From assembly GCF_021018895.1 (NCBI RefSeq), contig NC_079364.1, forward strand, positions 31,486,201 to 31,550,200: 64,000 nucleotides of DNA, in the 5' to 3' direction. Numbering within the stretch: position 1 is the first letter of the stretch; each line of letters opens with the position of its first letter. The position numbers and the translations under genes were made by a program. Below are positions 13,201 to 26,069 of the stretch, piece by piece. The notes beneath the pieces are model-generated. The model made no database searches and was not told where the DNA came from. It saw only the letters and a list, made by a program, of their open reading frames with translations. The stretch is from Seriola aureovittata. Taxonomy: Eukaryota; Chordata; Actinopteri; Carangiformes; Carangidae.

Positions 13201-16200
13201 AAAACGGTCGTTAGTATAGTCGTTGTGGTGTAACTGAAAAATGTGCTTCATTTTTATTTATTTATTTATTTATTGCTAATGGAGGTTTTTGGAGTAAAGT
13301 GGCCTTTTTTGTATATTTCAATTAGAAGTTTAATAGGTTACAAAAATACCTCAGTGAGATAAGATAAGAAAAGTAGCAACGGGTGCTAGGTAGGCTAACT
13401 GATAACCCATGTTGGATTGAGTATTTAGGATTTCCTAACCTGAGGTGAAACATAGGATAATGTAAGATAAGATAGGTTTCTTATAATTAATGAGGATTTG
13501 GATCCGGACTTAAGATAAGAAGTGTCTGGCTCCTGTGCCAGTGCCACTGTTTGAGAGCAAACAGAGTCCTACGTAGTATGGTGTTCTTAATAAGTGCTTG
13601 GTGAGTGTAGATGTATTTTATATCTGAAGATCATGCAGTAGTAACTATAAAAAATTAGGGCTCCTTGTGGCTTTGGACCATTCCCTACATTTTCTAATGG
13701 TAAAGGCAGTTGTCACTGTGAATTAATCCACAAACTGCATTTTTTCAGACAAAGATAAAATATTCTGTTGGACAATAAACCCAGCCCCAGGAAACATGCA
13801 CAAACGATAGACAGACATCACACATACAATGGAGTCTTAGCTTTGGCTCATACTGTAAATGCTTTGATGTCACCATCAATACTCATCTGCATCTGCTTTC
13901 AAAATAACAACTAGCATTGTTCAAATTTGCCATGTAAATGCCAAGTCTCTCTTGGACTCAGATTTGACAATGAAAACAAAACTCTTGGAAGTGAAACAGC
14001 TGACTGGTAAGCACGCAGTATGAATCCTTCTCCTTTGTGCCTTTCAAACAGATCCAAAGCCAGCGCCTGCCTACTGCACACAGACCCCAGGAGCCGTTAC
14101 CAGGTCCGGCTGCCTCCCAAGCTGCCGGGCATGCACTACAGCGTGGATGAACAGTGCCAGATCCTGTTTGGAACCAATGCCACTTTCTGCAATGACATGG
14201 AGGTACAACGCACTCCATTTATCCCAGTATTTTAAATGTCACATATTATTCTGTTTAACAATGTGGGACTGACTCCCAGTCGATGACGTTTGAACTCTTC
14301 CCAGTGGATGCTGTTAGCAGGTTTGGTCTGGTTTTCATGTGTGTTCTTTGCTTTCCTGTTCTGCACAGCTGTCACATGTGATGTCATGATGATGTATGCC
14401 ACCACCTTCCTCTTGGGGGGTCCCCCACACACCCTGTGACTCTGGTTAGATGTTCTGACAGTCTAGCCATATGGGAGTCCCACTGGGATGATTCTGGTGG
14501 TCCTCATCACCTATATTTGGTTGTAAGTGAGGGTTCAGATAAAGATACTGGCCTGTGTGAGTGTGCTCCCTGTAGTATGTAGTATCAGACATAAGTAATG
14601 TGAGAGGTGGATCAGAGTCATACAGTGTGTTATGGTGAGTGTTATGCGTGTGTGGGGATGGGACCATGTACGATTTTGTCACATGTGGCGATCAAAACAC
14701 TTACAACAAGTTGTTTATGGTGGATTTCCATGATCAAGATCATCATGAATATCCTGATGAGTGACTTGTAAATGCTGTGTAGCTCGCTAACATGCGGTCC
14801 TATATCGATTTATTTTTAAACTTAACACACCCCCTGGGAAGGAACACTGCACAAAGTCCCACTGCACAGCAACCAACACACTGCACACAAAATGCACATC
14901 ACTTTATGGACCACTCCAAACTGTATGCAGGTCAGAACCATTTCTACCAATAGGGGGAGGCAGATGGACTCCTTAACTACCAGCGTTGCCTCTTACTGAG
15001 CCTTAACAGGGTGTCAAATTATTAAAGTCTATTTTTAAGACAACTCTTAGATTAAAGACAGAGACAAAAAATGAGAAGACAATTTACAAACATTAAACAT
15101 GAAAATGTTGTAGGTTTTATTTTATCTCACCCCAGTCTGACGACATGAGTGACCGTGGAGTCCCTCGTAGACCTGGGAGGCGCCCACGGCAACCAAGATG
15201 GCTGGAGACAGCGTTGTGTGTGAGGTGGAGTTAGGGAGATAAACAACCCGCGGGTCGCAGGGGCACCACTAGACCCCGGTCCCTCTCTTTGTAAAGGAGG
15301 CGTCTACCCTCCCCTCCTAACACAGGAACGGTTCCCTGCTCAACTGTCTTCACTGCGGTGCCCCGGCCTCAGCCGCAGTCAAAAGCAGTTCAGTCCGTCT
15401 CACACGTCATCCAACTGTTGCCCACTTCTTTCTTTCAGCGTGATCCCCCACACCCTTTAGCACAGGCGAGTCATCGGTAATCACTTCTCAGCTACACAGG
15501 GTCTCTTCCCCAAGAGTGTCCATGGGGAGACGGAGAGCCTCCCCCACATTTCCTCACTACACCATTGTATCTCCCCCACAAAAGAAAGTTAAATCAGGTG
15601 TGTGGAAATACTGTGGATTCCAAAACAATGAACGACAGGAACAAACACCTCCAATCTCCATGACAACCATTTAGCTTTGTTCGCGGTTAAAATTAACTAA
15701 TGTTACTGCAAGTTACCGTGACTTAACTAACTTTTGAGTATGTAACGTTGACATTTATCTGAATCTTTGTTACATTATGATGCTGTGTGTTGTGAATGTT
15801 AATTAATGTTTTGGTCAAAAGTGAATCAAGCTAATGTTCTCTAGGTAGCATTAGCTATGTAGCTAAATACCTAACGTGTTTCATCTTTTACATCTGATTA
15901 GATTTTTCTGCTGTCTCAGACGGGAGCAGAGCTGCGTTCTCTGATGAATTCACTGCAGTTTACTATTGTTTTTCTGGAACATTAATTTGACCACAGACCA
16001 TAAGGAACATTTCAAATCAATCATAATTTATTTTATTTGACAGAGCATCTCCTTGCATGTACATTGAACATCGCTCTACATGTATTTATCAACCATAACA
16101 ATAAATGTAAGTGTGATGGGATAATAGGCTGTATGCATGTAGAAATGACTATCTCCACTCTAACATTACACTGTTGGATTTTCACTGCAAATATTCAGAT

Positions 16201-17371
16201 GATTTCAATATGTTTTAGTTTAAATCATATTTTCATGATTATCGTAGTGATATCGTGAATTACAATTATTTTTGCCATTATAATCGTGACATGACACTTT
16301 TATATCATCCCATGCCTATGTGTGTGGTGGCTCTGACTTCACACCAGGACAGACTCTGTTAAATCAACAGGGACCACCAGAAGCATCCCATCATGACACT
16401 CCCTGGACTGTCAGAACATCTAAATATCGTCTTTGAATATCGGGGAGTCTTGAGAGGAACACTGTGGTGACATCAGTTATGTGGAGTTATGTGTTATGTT
16501 ATTAGACGTTATATGTGGCAGTTTTTGGGAAGACTGCATCCCTGACACAGAGAAGCCTTGAACGAGAGACTGAACGAACAATGGAATCAGACTTCAACTG
16601 TCTATGGACACCAGACTAAAACTGCTCACATGCAGGTCATTGTAGTGGTACAGTATACATACAGTAGCTAGTAGAGGCATGGAGGCTTGAGGCAAAGTGA
16701 ACAAGTGTTCATTTTTGTATTTTTTGTCTTTCACAGTTTTTAGTTGTAAAATGCTTTAGATTCCAGAAGTCGGAACTCTGTGACTGAAGCATAACATTAA
16801 GCGGGTTGCTGCAGTGTGAATGCACCTGGTAATGACTTAATACACACATGTAAGATGTCAGCACCAGAAACACGAGCACTCTGAGCTTCAAGCCTGTCAT
16901 TTGATTGGGAAACTGTCATTCAGAGTAAACAGAACTGCTTCTGACCATTTTGGTTGCTGCCTCAGGGCTGTATATTTAATGTGGTGCCTCAGGGTTTAAC
17001 TCATTCAAAATCTGACATACTGTAAATTCTCTAATTGTGCCCAGAGCCTTCATTTTTCTTCACCTAAGAGAAAACCAGACTTTTATTCTAGAAAGGCTCA
17101 TAATGGAGACAGATCTTTATTTTCATTTTTCCTTTATTTCTATCATATCATCATGCTGTTTTCTGTTACTGCAAACGCAACAGGTACACAGATGTTTCAC
17201 ATTAAAAGCCCTCTTTCATAATCTTTCACTTTCCTAATTTTTTTTTTTTTTTGCAGAGTAGTGAGCATGACATGAGTCTGTTGTTATACTGATGGAATCT
17301 GACAGTAAATCAATCTGATGCTGAATTTACTTTGGGAATGCTGGAATGCATGTGAGAATTTATGGTATCCC

Positions 17372-17417
<46 letters not shown>

Positions 17418-17830
17418 GTGCGTGTGTGTGTGTGTATGTCTCAGCACCTCATGTGTGCTGGCCTGTGGTGTTTAGTAGAAGGAGATGCATCCTGCAAGAC
17501 CAAACTGGATCCTCCTCTGGATGGAACAGAGTGTGGAGCAGACAAGGTAGAACTAACTCACTCACACACACACTGTGCTTCTGACAGAAGACTGTGACGA
17601 GTGTTTCGTGTGTCTGAAATGATTTTAATCTCAGTGTGTGCCTGTGTGTGTGTGTGTGTGTGTGTGTCAGTGGTGCAGGGCAGGCGAGTGTGTCAGTAAG
17701 ACTCCCATCCCTCAGCATGTGGACGGCGACTGGAGTCCATGGAGCCAGTGGAGCATGTGCAGCAGGACCTGCGGTACTGGAGTCCAGTTCAGACAGAGGA
17801 AATGTGACAACCCTCCGTATGTCACCTCTC

Positions 17831-17876
<46 letters not shown>

Positions 17877-18733
17877 TGTGTGAGAGAGAGAAAGAGAGAG
17901 AGAAAGAGAATTTAGGTTAAAAAATAAAGAGTATTATAATGTCAACACGTTTTTAATATGTATGATAGCACACATATAATAACTAGAAAAACAGGGTTGT
18001 GTTTTGCCAAGGTAATTGGTTCATTTTCCCCAGTAGGGCCCCAATGGGATGTTGTGAGGTTCCACACAGGAGAAAACAGGTCCAAACTGTGTGTGCCAAA
18101 TTTGGATTTAAAGTGAATTTTGAATAGATGCTACATTTGATGAATCCACCGTCAGTGTGTCTGCAGTGGCAAAAACAAATTCTCTAATCTCTGCTGTAGG
18201 TGTAGAATGGATGTTATTTTGTGAAACAGACACTGGATGCAGATCTCCATGGAGCATTCAGCTGTTTTTAATCACCCTGCTGATTGATATCCTAATGACT
18301 CATGAGACTTAAAAAAAGAGTCTGACAGACTTTCCTATGTCTGTACCCACACACTGTCATAATTTCCAATCATGAGTGATTACCTTGAAATTAAACTGTG
18401 CCCATACAGAGTGAGTATTGGATCTCTGTGAGTCTGTGAGGTACTATAATGTGATACTGGCAGTAACACCACAGCACGCAATTCCTCTTATAGAACTGAC
18501 TGCTACACTGCCCTCCAACTAAACTGATTCTAATTGACATTCAGGTCAGCTTCCATACAAGCATGCATGAAAATAATTCACTATTTTCATGCATGCTTCA
18601 TTTTCAGTGACGCTGACCTGTCTGCATCATACTGGCTGAAAAATGTGTTCAATGTATCTTGTTGGATGCTTAAAAACAAGTGTTAGCCTCTGTTTACTAG
18701 TGTCCTAAACTGTGACTGTTCATACTGTGTGTA

Positions 18734-18785
<52 letters not shown>

Positions 18786-21700
18786 ACACAGGCCTGGTCC
18801 TGGCGGGCGACACTGTCAGAAGGCCAGTGTGGAGCACAAAGCCTGTGAAGGTCCCCCCTGTCCCAAAGGGGCCCCCAGCTTCAGAGACCTGCAGTGTCTG
18901 TCCTACGACCGACACGCCAGCAAGAAGAAGGGCAGCATGCTGACTGCTATTATCAATGACGGTGAGACGCACATGAACACAGACATACAGCTTCCTGCTG
19001 CAGCGATAACCCCCTCACCCATCAGCTAATTCCTCATCATAGGCAACGTGGTGCATGACAGTGGTACCGAGAGTCAGTCCCAAAATGTAGGAGGCAAAAT
19101 CAGAAGGTTAAAGTCACTTTTGGTTTAGTTTGTATCTCTCTCTGCGTCAGCGACTGCCGGAGCCGGAGGCATTTTGTCTTCAGGGTGTCCGTCCATACGT
19201 ACGTACTTACATAGGTCCCATTCTCGTGGACACAATATCTAATTCACGCCTTGACAGAACTTGTTCAAATTTTCAGCTGTAACACGAATGTTCTTTATTG
19301 CACAGAATGGAATATTTGCATCAACGGTTCCATATTTCACTCTTTTCAAGTATTTTGTTAGAAGTTTTGATATCTGGAAACAGATATGTTTGTTTTGACA
19401 ACCTAAAACCATCTCAATATAGTTTTACATCTCCTCTCAGGCTTTTCTCTGGAGCTCCAGTAACAACAGGGTGTTGTGTGTCTGTGTCTGAACCTGTCCT
19501 CTGATTGGCTGACTGTTTTCTGAGCGGCACACGGCCAGGCCAACCACATATTACTACCCTTGGAAAGACTGTATTATGCAGAGTTTCCTCCACATTTTCC
19601 TGCCGTGATACTTGCTAGGTCAGCGACAGAATGACCACTTGGTGTTGTGTTTTTAATAAACAACAACAAAAAAACAACAACAAAAAAAAAACAGTGGATG
19701 GTGGGTCCAGGTGGGCCATGCTGAGGGCGGGGACTGTTTAGATGAGATCACAAAAGTCCTGGCGGCTGGTTTTTACGGCTCAGTCTCTGAATACAGGCTT
19801 TGAGGGCTTTGATACATTCACAGTATTAATATAAAACCTAGACCTGCTTTATAATCCAAAAATACATGGACCTCACTCTCTACAATATGGAACCTTTAAG
19901 GTTCTCAGTGTTGCAGCGATACTAATGTGTTACTTAAAAGCCACGAAGAGCCAGAGAATTTACACCAACAAGTTGCAGCATGTTCAGGATCTTATACACA
20001 CATTTTATCCTTTGATTGTTTACACTTTTATTCATGTCGACAGATTTAAACACACAGACCATATGTCAATACTAAATGAATCAAACATATCTGTGTGCTT
20101 CTTGTGCTTTGTGATATTACACCACTAAACACCAGGGTGTCAGTTAGAAGCGTGAAAAAGGGGGGAATACTTTCGACCACAGTATATACAACCTAGGTTA
20201 GAGAAAATACTACTGTGCAGGGAAACTATACAACAATATAAATAAGTATATACTGTAAATATTAATAAATGGGATAACCAAAAATATCCACACTGTAGCC
20301 TGTAAGCTTGAGACATGAAATACCTGGACTAAAGCAAACAATGAAATGAAAGATATGACCCATGTGAACACAGACCAAATATAGAACACATTTCATAAAG
20401 AGTATAAAGTGCGTATGAAAAATATTGTATGATGCAATGAGAATATGTAGCATGTTATAGATAAAGATACGCGTTGCATGTCATAGATAAGCATTGTAAA
20501 CATCAAATCAGTTTACATGCAGCTTCATATATAGAACCTCTAGAATTAGATTGTATGTAATTATTTCTGTACATACTGTATCTATAGAGACAACAGAAAC
20601 AACTTAAAGGTCCCATATCCCACAACAGGTCGCTCACACTGACTGTTTTCTGGGTCACGCAAGACCACGCCAACCACAGGTCACGGGTTGCAGCCTACTA
20701 CTGTAGCTTGTTAAACCCACGCGTAATATTAGCGTTTCAGCGCTGAAATGAGCAGAACAGACGAACAAATCTGGATTAAAACAGTCCAGCTGGATTTTAT
20801 GTGGAGCTATACACCAGAGCCTTGGGCCCCGGTTCTGGTGAAAAACACTGGATCCATCTCGCAGTGTCAGGGTGACCATCCGTGATGTTGCAGCATCCAG
20901 GCCCAGTGCAGACTAGTTTAACGCCAGTGTCCATGACGGCCAGGCAGGGGACCATGCTGTGGGGTTATGGATACACCACGCATTTATTATTAATACAATA
21001 TTAATACCATTACATTCAGCTGGTTGATGCTGGGCAGCTTACTGCAGATAAACTTTTTGTTGGCCCAGATTCTGAACTGGGATGCAGCTATGGAATTTGG
21101 ATAGGTAATACATGGGCTGGAGACTATAATTCACCACAGGTGTCATATCACTGGCCAGAAAAACTGAAGTCAGGATCTCATGCAATTCCTGTGATCTTTA
21201 TCTCACTTTGACTTCTAATGTCTTCCCAAAGTGGATTGATATGTATCCAAACACCCACTCCTATATTCTCCTCCAGAAGCACTGCTGCCAGTGTTCTGCT
21301 ATTTAATAAGTGCTGTTCACGTCATTACAGCTGTTTACTTTTATTCTAACAGTATGTGAATATGTTTCTGTTGAGGTAGATGAATGTCATGCCTTCATCC
21401 TCTTTCATTCGTCCAGGAGAGTGGTTAATAAGCTCAGATCAGTGCCGAGCTGCAGTGATGGTCGTCCCTCTGGAAGTTTCTCCATCTGCACGGGATCTCT
21501 GGAGCTCATCCAGAGTGACCATCAGGTTCTTGGTCACCTCTCTTACCAAGGCCTTCTCCCATGATTGCTCAATTTGGCTCTAGGAAGAATCCTGGTTGTT
21601 CCAAAATTCTTCCATTTAAGAAACACGGAGGCCACTGTGCTCTTTGGAACCTTCAGAGCAGCAGATCTTTCTGTAGACTTCTCCAGACTTGTGCCTGGAC

Positions 21701-22552
21701 ATGGTCCTGTCTCTCTGAGCTCTGCATGGCTTGGTTTTTGCTCTGTCAGGTGTGTGTCTTACCAAATCATGTCCAATCTATTAAATTTACCACAGGTGGA
21801 CTCCAATCAGAGTGTAGAAAACATCTCAGAGATGATCAAGAGAAATGGGAGTGTCTGAATACTTCTGTCAATGTGATATTTCAATTTTTCCTTTTATTTT
21901 CATTAGATTTGTAAAAAATAGGGCGGGTGGATGATTTAAAAAAAATGATTTGCAAAGTGAAGCTCTGTGCAATCAGTGTTAAAGTGATGTCTAATCTCAA
22001 CAATGTTTGTTAATGAAATAAATCATGCATTCCTCACATCTCTCTGAGGAAGAATCGACTGGCCGGCCGAGCAGGGGGCCAATCACCCAATTTACGGTTT
22101 TAAAAAGGATTGTGGGATTATGACCGTTTTAAGGAATAAAGTGGTTATTGCTGTTCTCCTCTTAAGTGTGAGTCGACACCCTCAGTGAGTTTGTTCTACA
22201 CCTCCCTGCAGTCTTTGCCTTTTCTTTTCTACTCACACGAGCCTTGTCCACTCAACTTCTCTGCTCCCACTGCGCTCCTCAACGTCGAGTCAACTTTCAT
22301 TCAACTCATCGCTTCAAGTCAAAAGACCAGCTCATGTTTCTAAGTTCTAAAATTAAAACTAGATATTCCAAGTTGAAAGAACTTGACAAAACTTATATAT
22401 TTACATTAAGTTAAGGAGAAAGGATTAGTTGGTTGCACTGAATTACTTTCTTCTGTTTGCTGTCATTATTTCTTTTATTAATTCTGCTTAACGTTAGATG
22501 GAAACACATCCTTATTTTTATGCTTTACCAATATGTTAATGATATGACATGA

Positions 22553-22611
<59 letters not shown>

Positions 22612-25600
22612 CAGAGAAGCCGTGTGTGTTGTTCTGCAGCCCGGTGGGTCGAGATGTCCCAGCCCTGATGGCTGACAGAGTGATGGACGGGACGCCTTGT
22701 GGACCATATGAGGCGGACCTGTGTGTTAACGGGAGGTGTCAGGTACATACACACAGTCACATACACACATGCATACACCTTCAAAATCATTTCATGGAAT
22801 GGTGCCCACCGAATATGAATAGACTTCGTTTGGCCTGGTGGCCTGCCTGCGCTTCTCATCCATGCTTTCCGTGACATCGCTAACATAACGATTTAGTCTT
22901 ATTCTTCACTCAGTCACTCGGTCGACCGTAGGTATCTCTCATGCAGTGTAAGCTTTTCAGCACCTCATGCTCCTCTGCTCTGTGTGTGAGTCTGAAGGAT
23001 TTCATTAAGAATCAAAGTTCTAAGCTTTGAGGTGAGTCACTGGAACAGACAGTGCTGCGGAGGTGCTGCTGTTTACCTCCAACAACCGAATTTAGCACAA
23101 GTCTTAATACATCATTTCATTTCCAATCCAGGTTGGTTGCCTCGGTTTTTAACCCTGTCGTGCTTTCACTGTTTTTGTCTCGTTCCACCTTTTGCAACTC
23201 CAACATTCACTAGAGAAGAACTGCTTAACATCCGACAGTCTTCTGACACAATTTTTCACCTAGTTTTGTGGAGATCTTGGTCAGAGTGGGGATTTTGATC
23301 ACAGTTCCCATCCATTCACCTGGGGGATCCCTATTTCTCTAGCCAACAAAGTGGATGAACTGCTGCTCATCGGCAAAACGAACTCTGACTGTTCACGCTC
23401 AGCTGCTCTGTGCTTTACTGAAAGCTCAGTGAGTCCGTCTCGGACACCTCGATACAGCTGCCTGGTTTTCATCTCCACTGAGCCGACCATGTAGCGGAGT
23501 AATCGGAGAAAACAAGGGGAGGCGGAATCTGCTTTTTACATGAACAAAAGTCGGTGTACAGATGGTGCGGACAGGATCTGGAACCACTGACCAAGGAGAC
23601 TGCAGAAGCTGCAAAAACGAGCTACACTGAAAAGCTGAAAACAGTTTCTTAGCTAACGACACTTCATCATTGTGGAGAGGCCTGCAGGACGTCACCAGCC
23701 ACAGGAAAGCGTCCAACACTACGGAGAAGCATCATGTGGCTGACGACCTGAACGTGTTTTACTGTAGGTTTGATAAACCCACATTAACACCCGTCAACCC
23801 ACTCAGTCCCAGACACCACACATCCAGCTGTTTTCGGAGACAGAGGATCAGGAAGGCATCAGGCCCAGACAGCGTGTCACCCTCCTGTCTGAAAGTGTGT
23901 GCTGACCAGCTGGCCCCCATCTTCACTCAGATCTGCAACAGATCACCAGAGCTGTGTGAAGTCCGCTCCTGTTTCAAACGCTCCACAATCATCCTAGAAA
24001 CACTATCACAGGACTCAATGACTGCAGGCCTGTCGCTGTGACGTCTGTGGTCATAAAGCCTGTTGCTGACCCTCCTGAAGGACACAGGCCCACACCTGGA
24101 CCCCCTCCCTGAGCCCCTGCAGTCCGGCCACCGGGCAAACGGGTTAGTGGATGATGCAGTCAACACGGGACTGCACTACATCCTGCAACACTGACTCCCC
24201 AGGGAAATATGCAAGAAAGCAGTTTGTGGACTTCAACTTTACCTTCAACACCATCAGCCCAGAAGCCCTCTGGTCCAAACTCACCCAGCGCACTGTGCCG
24301 GCCTCCACCTGTCAGTGGATCACCAACGATGACAGACAGGAAACAGCAGAAAATCACATCCGGCACCCACACAGTGATCACTGGCACCCCCCAAGGGATA
24401 TATGTTCTTCCCAGTGCTCTTGTCACTCTACTCTGAGTGCACCTCAGGAGACCCGGCTGGTAAACTGAAATTTGCAGACGACACATCAGTCATCAGACTC
24501 ATCCGAGATGCTGGAGGTGGAACAGCTGGCCCTCACAACAACCTGGAGCTGAACACTGTCCAACCTGTGGAGATGGCAGTGGACTTCAGGAGGAACCCTG
24601 TAAGACTGATCCTCTTCACCTTACTGGACAGCACTGTGCTAGCTATGGAAGCCGAAATCTTCCAGGGCCTGACATGGGTATCCAACTTCTACTCAAAAAG
24701 AGCCAGCAGAGGAAGTTCTTTGTGCACCAGCTCCGGAAGTTCAACCTGTCTTAGTTCTGATCCAGTTCTTCACTTCAAACATCCAGTCTGTTCTGTGCAC
24801 ATCCATTACTGTCTGGTTTCTCTCGGCCACTAAACAAGCCAGGTACAGACCGCAACAGACAGGTCAGTCAGTCAGGACTGCAGAAAAGATCACTGGTGCC
24901 GACCTGCCCACCATCCAGGACCTGAACACCTCCAGAATCAGGAAGCGAGCAGGAAACATCACTGAAGACCTCCCACTCCCTGGAAACAACCTGTTGTGTG
25001 ACGACAAAAATACAAAAACAGTTTTTCCTCCCACTTCACATCACTCTGATGAACAGTTTATTCATCATGTAATATCAGGAACAATCCATGTGCTTCTAAC
25101 AAGGCTCTCACCTGCTTCCCCAGCCTCCTTTTCAGCAGCAGCAGGACAGGAAGTATCTCTGAATTGCTCTCTCCTGAGTCTCCTGTACTGATCAAGAGGC
25201 ACTCATGCATAAAAATGACAAGAACCTCTAGCAGCCATGTGAATTATGACTTTAGTTTGTTAGGTGCAAAGGGCAAAGTTTGTGACATCATAGAGTCACA
25301 AAAACTCATACGGGTGAAGTCAGTGCGGATGGATGGGTCTGTGACTTTATCACAGGAGGCCACTGTCTGCCTTCTGTGTCCTGCACCAATAATTTTTCCT
25401 CCATCCTAAACAAGATGTTTTTGTGCCTAAACCTTACCAAACCTTATGAATTGACAGTGATATCACAGACGAGAACAATGTAGATTGAAGAAGTGTGATT
25501 CTTTTGTGTGCTGTGTAACAGTATTCGCATCCTTCCAGAGACACAGATGGAACCTGTATGTTTCTTTCCAAAGCAGAAGAGGATTGTGGGGGTATACAAG

Positions 25601-26038
25601 GTGGAATCATAAGTCTTAACTCTTGCATCAGAGTTAAAGTAGCTTGCAGCTAATATAATGTAGCCAGAATCCAGTGTCATGGCTGTAGGATGAGCCGGTT
25701 GTTGTAGAGACTGGTCCATAAGTTAAGTCTTTTGAGTCTTTTGGAAACGTTGTCATCGCTGAAAAAAATCCAGCAGTCATAAAATAAATAGACAAATAAA
25801 CACATGTCCCAGTGCAGAGCTGTGAAGGAGGTCTCCACTGGGATCAGCAGAGTACCTCATTCATTAGCAGTTAGCAGTGGTGGAGTGAATCCATGGCCTG
25901 CTCCCCAGGGCAGGGTTGGGGGGTTTATTTGGATCTGGTGTCTCGACTACAGTCAGTCTTTTGTGTTTATTAGCAAATATTGGATGCTGGTACATTTGGG
26001 AGGAATTCCCCCCCTCCTCCTGGCCAAGGGAGAGAGTG

Positions 26039-26069
<31 letters not shown>

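Larger units (their letters stand above)
7631..14051 (+). other. adamts17 intron 2
   Basis: 6.4 kb. Holds an antisense LINE fragment (7810-8290), a 26-bp perfect inverted repeat (8878-8932), an hAT-like repeat (10625-11106) containing a 13-G run (10773-10785), and an antisense gypsy LTR plus broken gag (12260-13055). The remainder is AT-rich with no feature seen. Confidence 0.85.
17817..18791 (+). other. adamts17 intron 5
   Basis: 0.98 kb with TG runs at both ends (17835-17870 and 18735-18778), a GA-rich stretch after the first, and a strong palindrome at 18542-18620. Confidence 0.9.
18962..22614 (+). other. adamts17 intron 6
   Basis: 3.7 kb made largely of dispersed repeats: a fish repeat (19137-19310), two related hAT-like elements (19485-19902, 20604-20900), a fish interspersed repeat (21380-21930), and a 55-nt GT run before E7. 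Confidence 0.85.

Noticed and set aside
21310..21914. Overlapping frames of 84-117 codons
   Set aside because: They fall in an abundant fish interspersed repeat and match no transposase domain.
22613..22616. Alternative E7 acceptor using the AG at 22615-22616
   Set aside because: It would remove two bases and break the frame with E6; the upstream cag at 22612-22614 keeps it.
23670..24833. Several 75-143-codon frames taken singly as genes
   Set aside because: Together they are the frameshifted pieces of one dead LINE.
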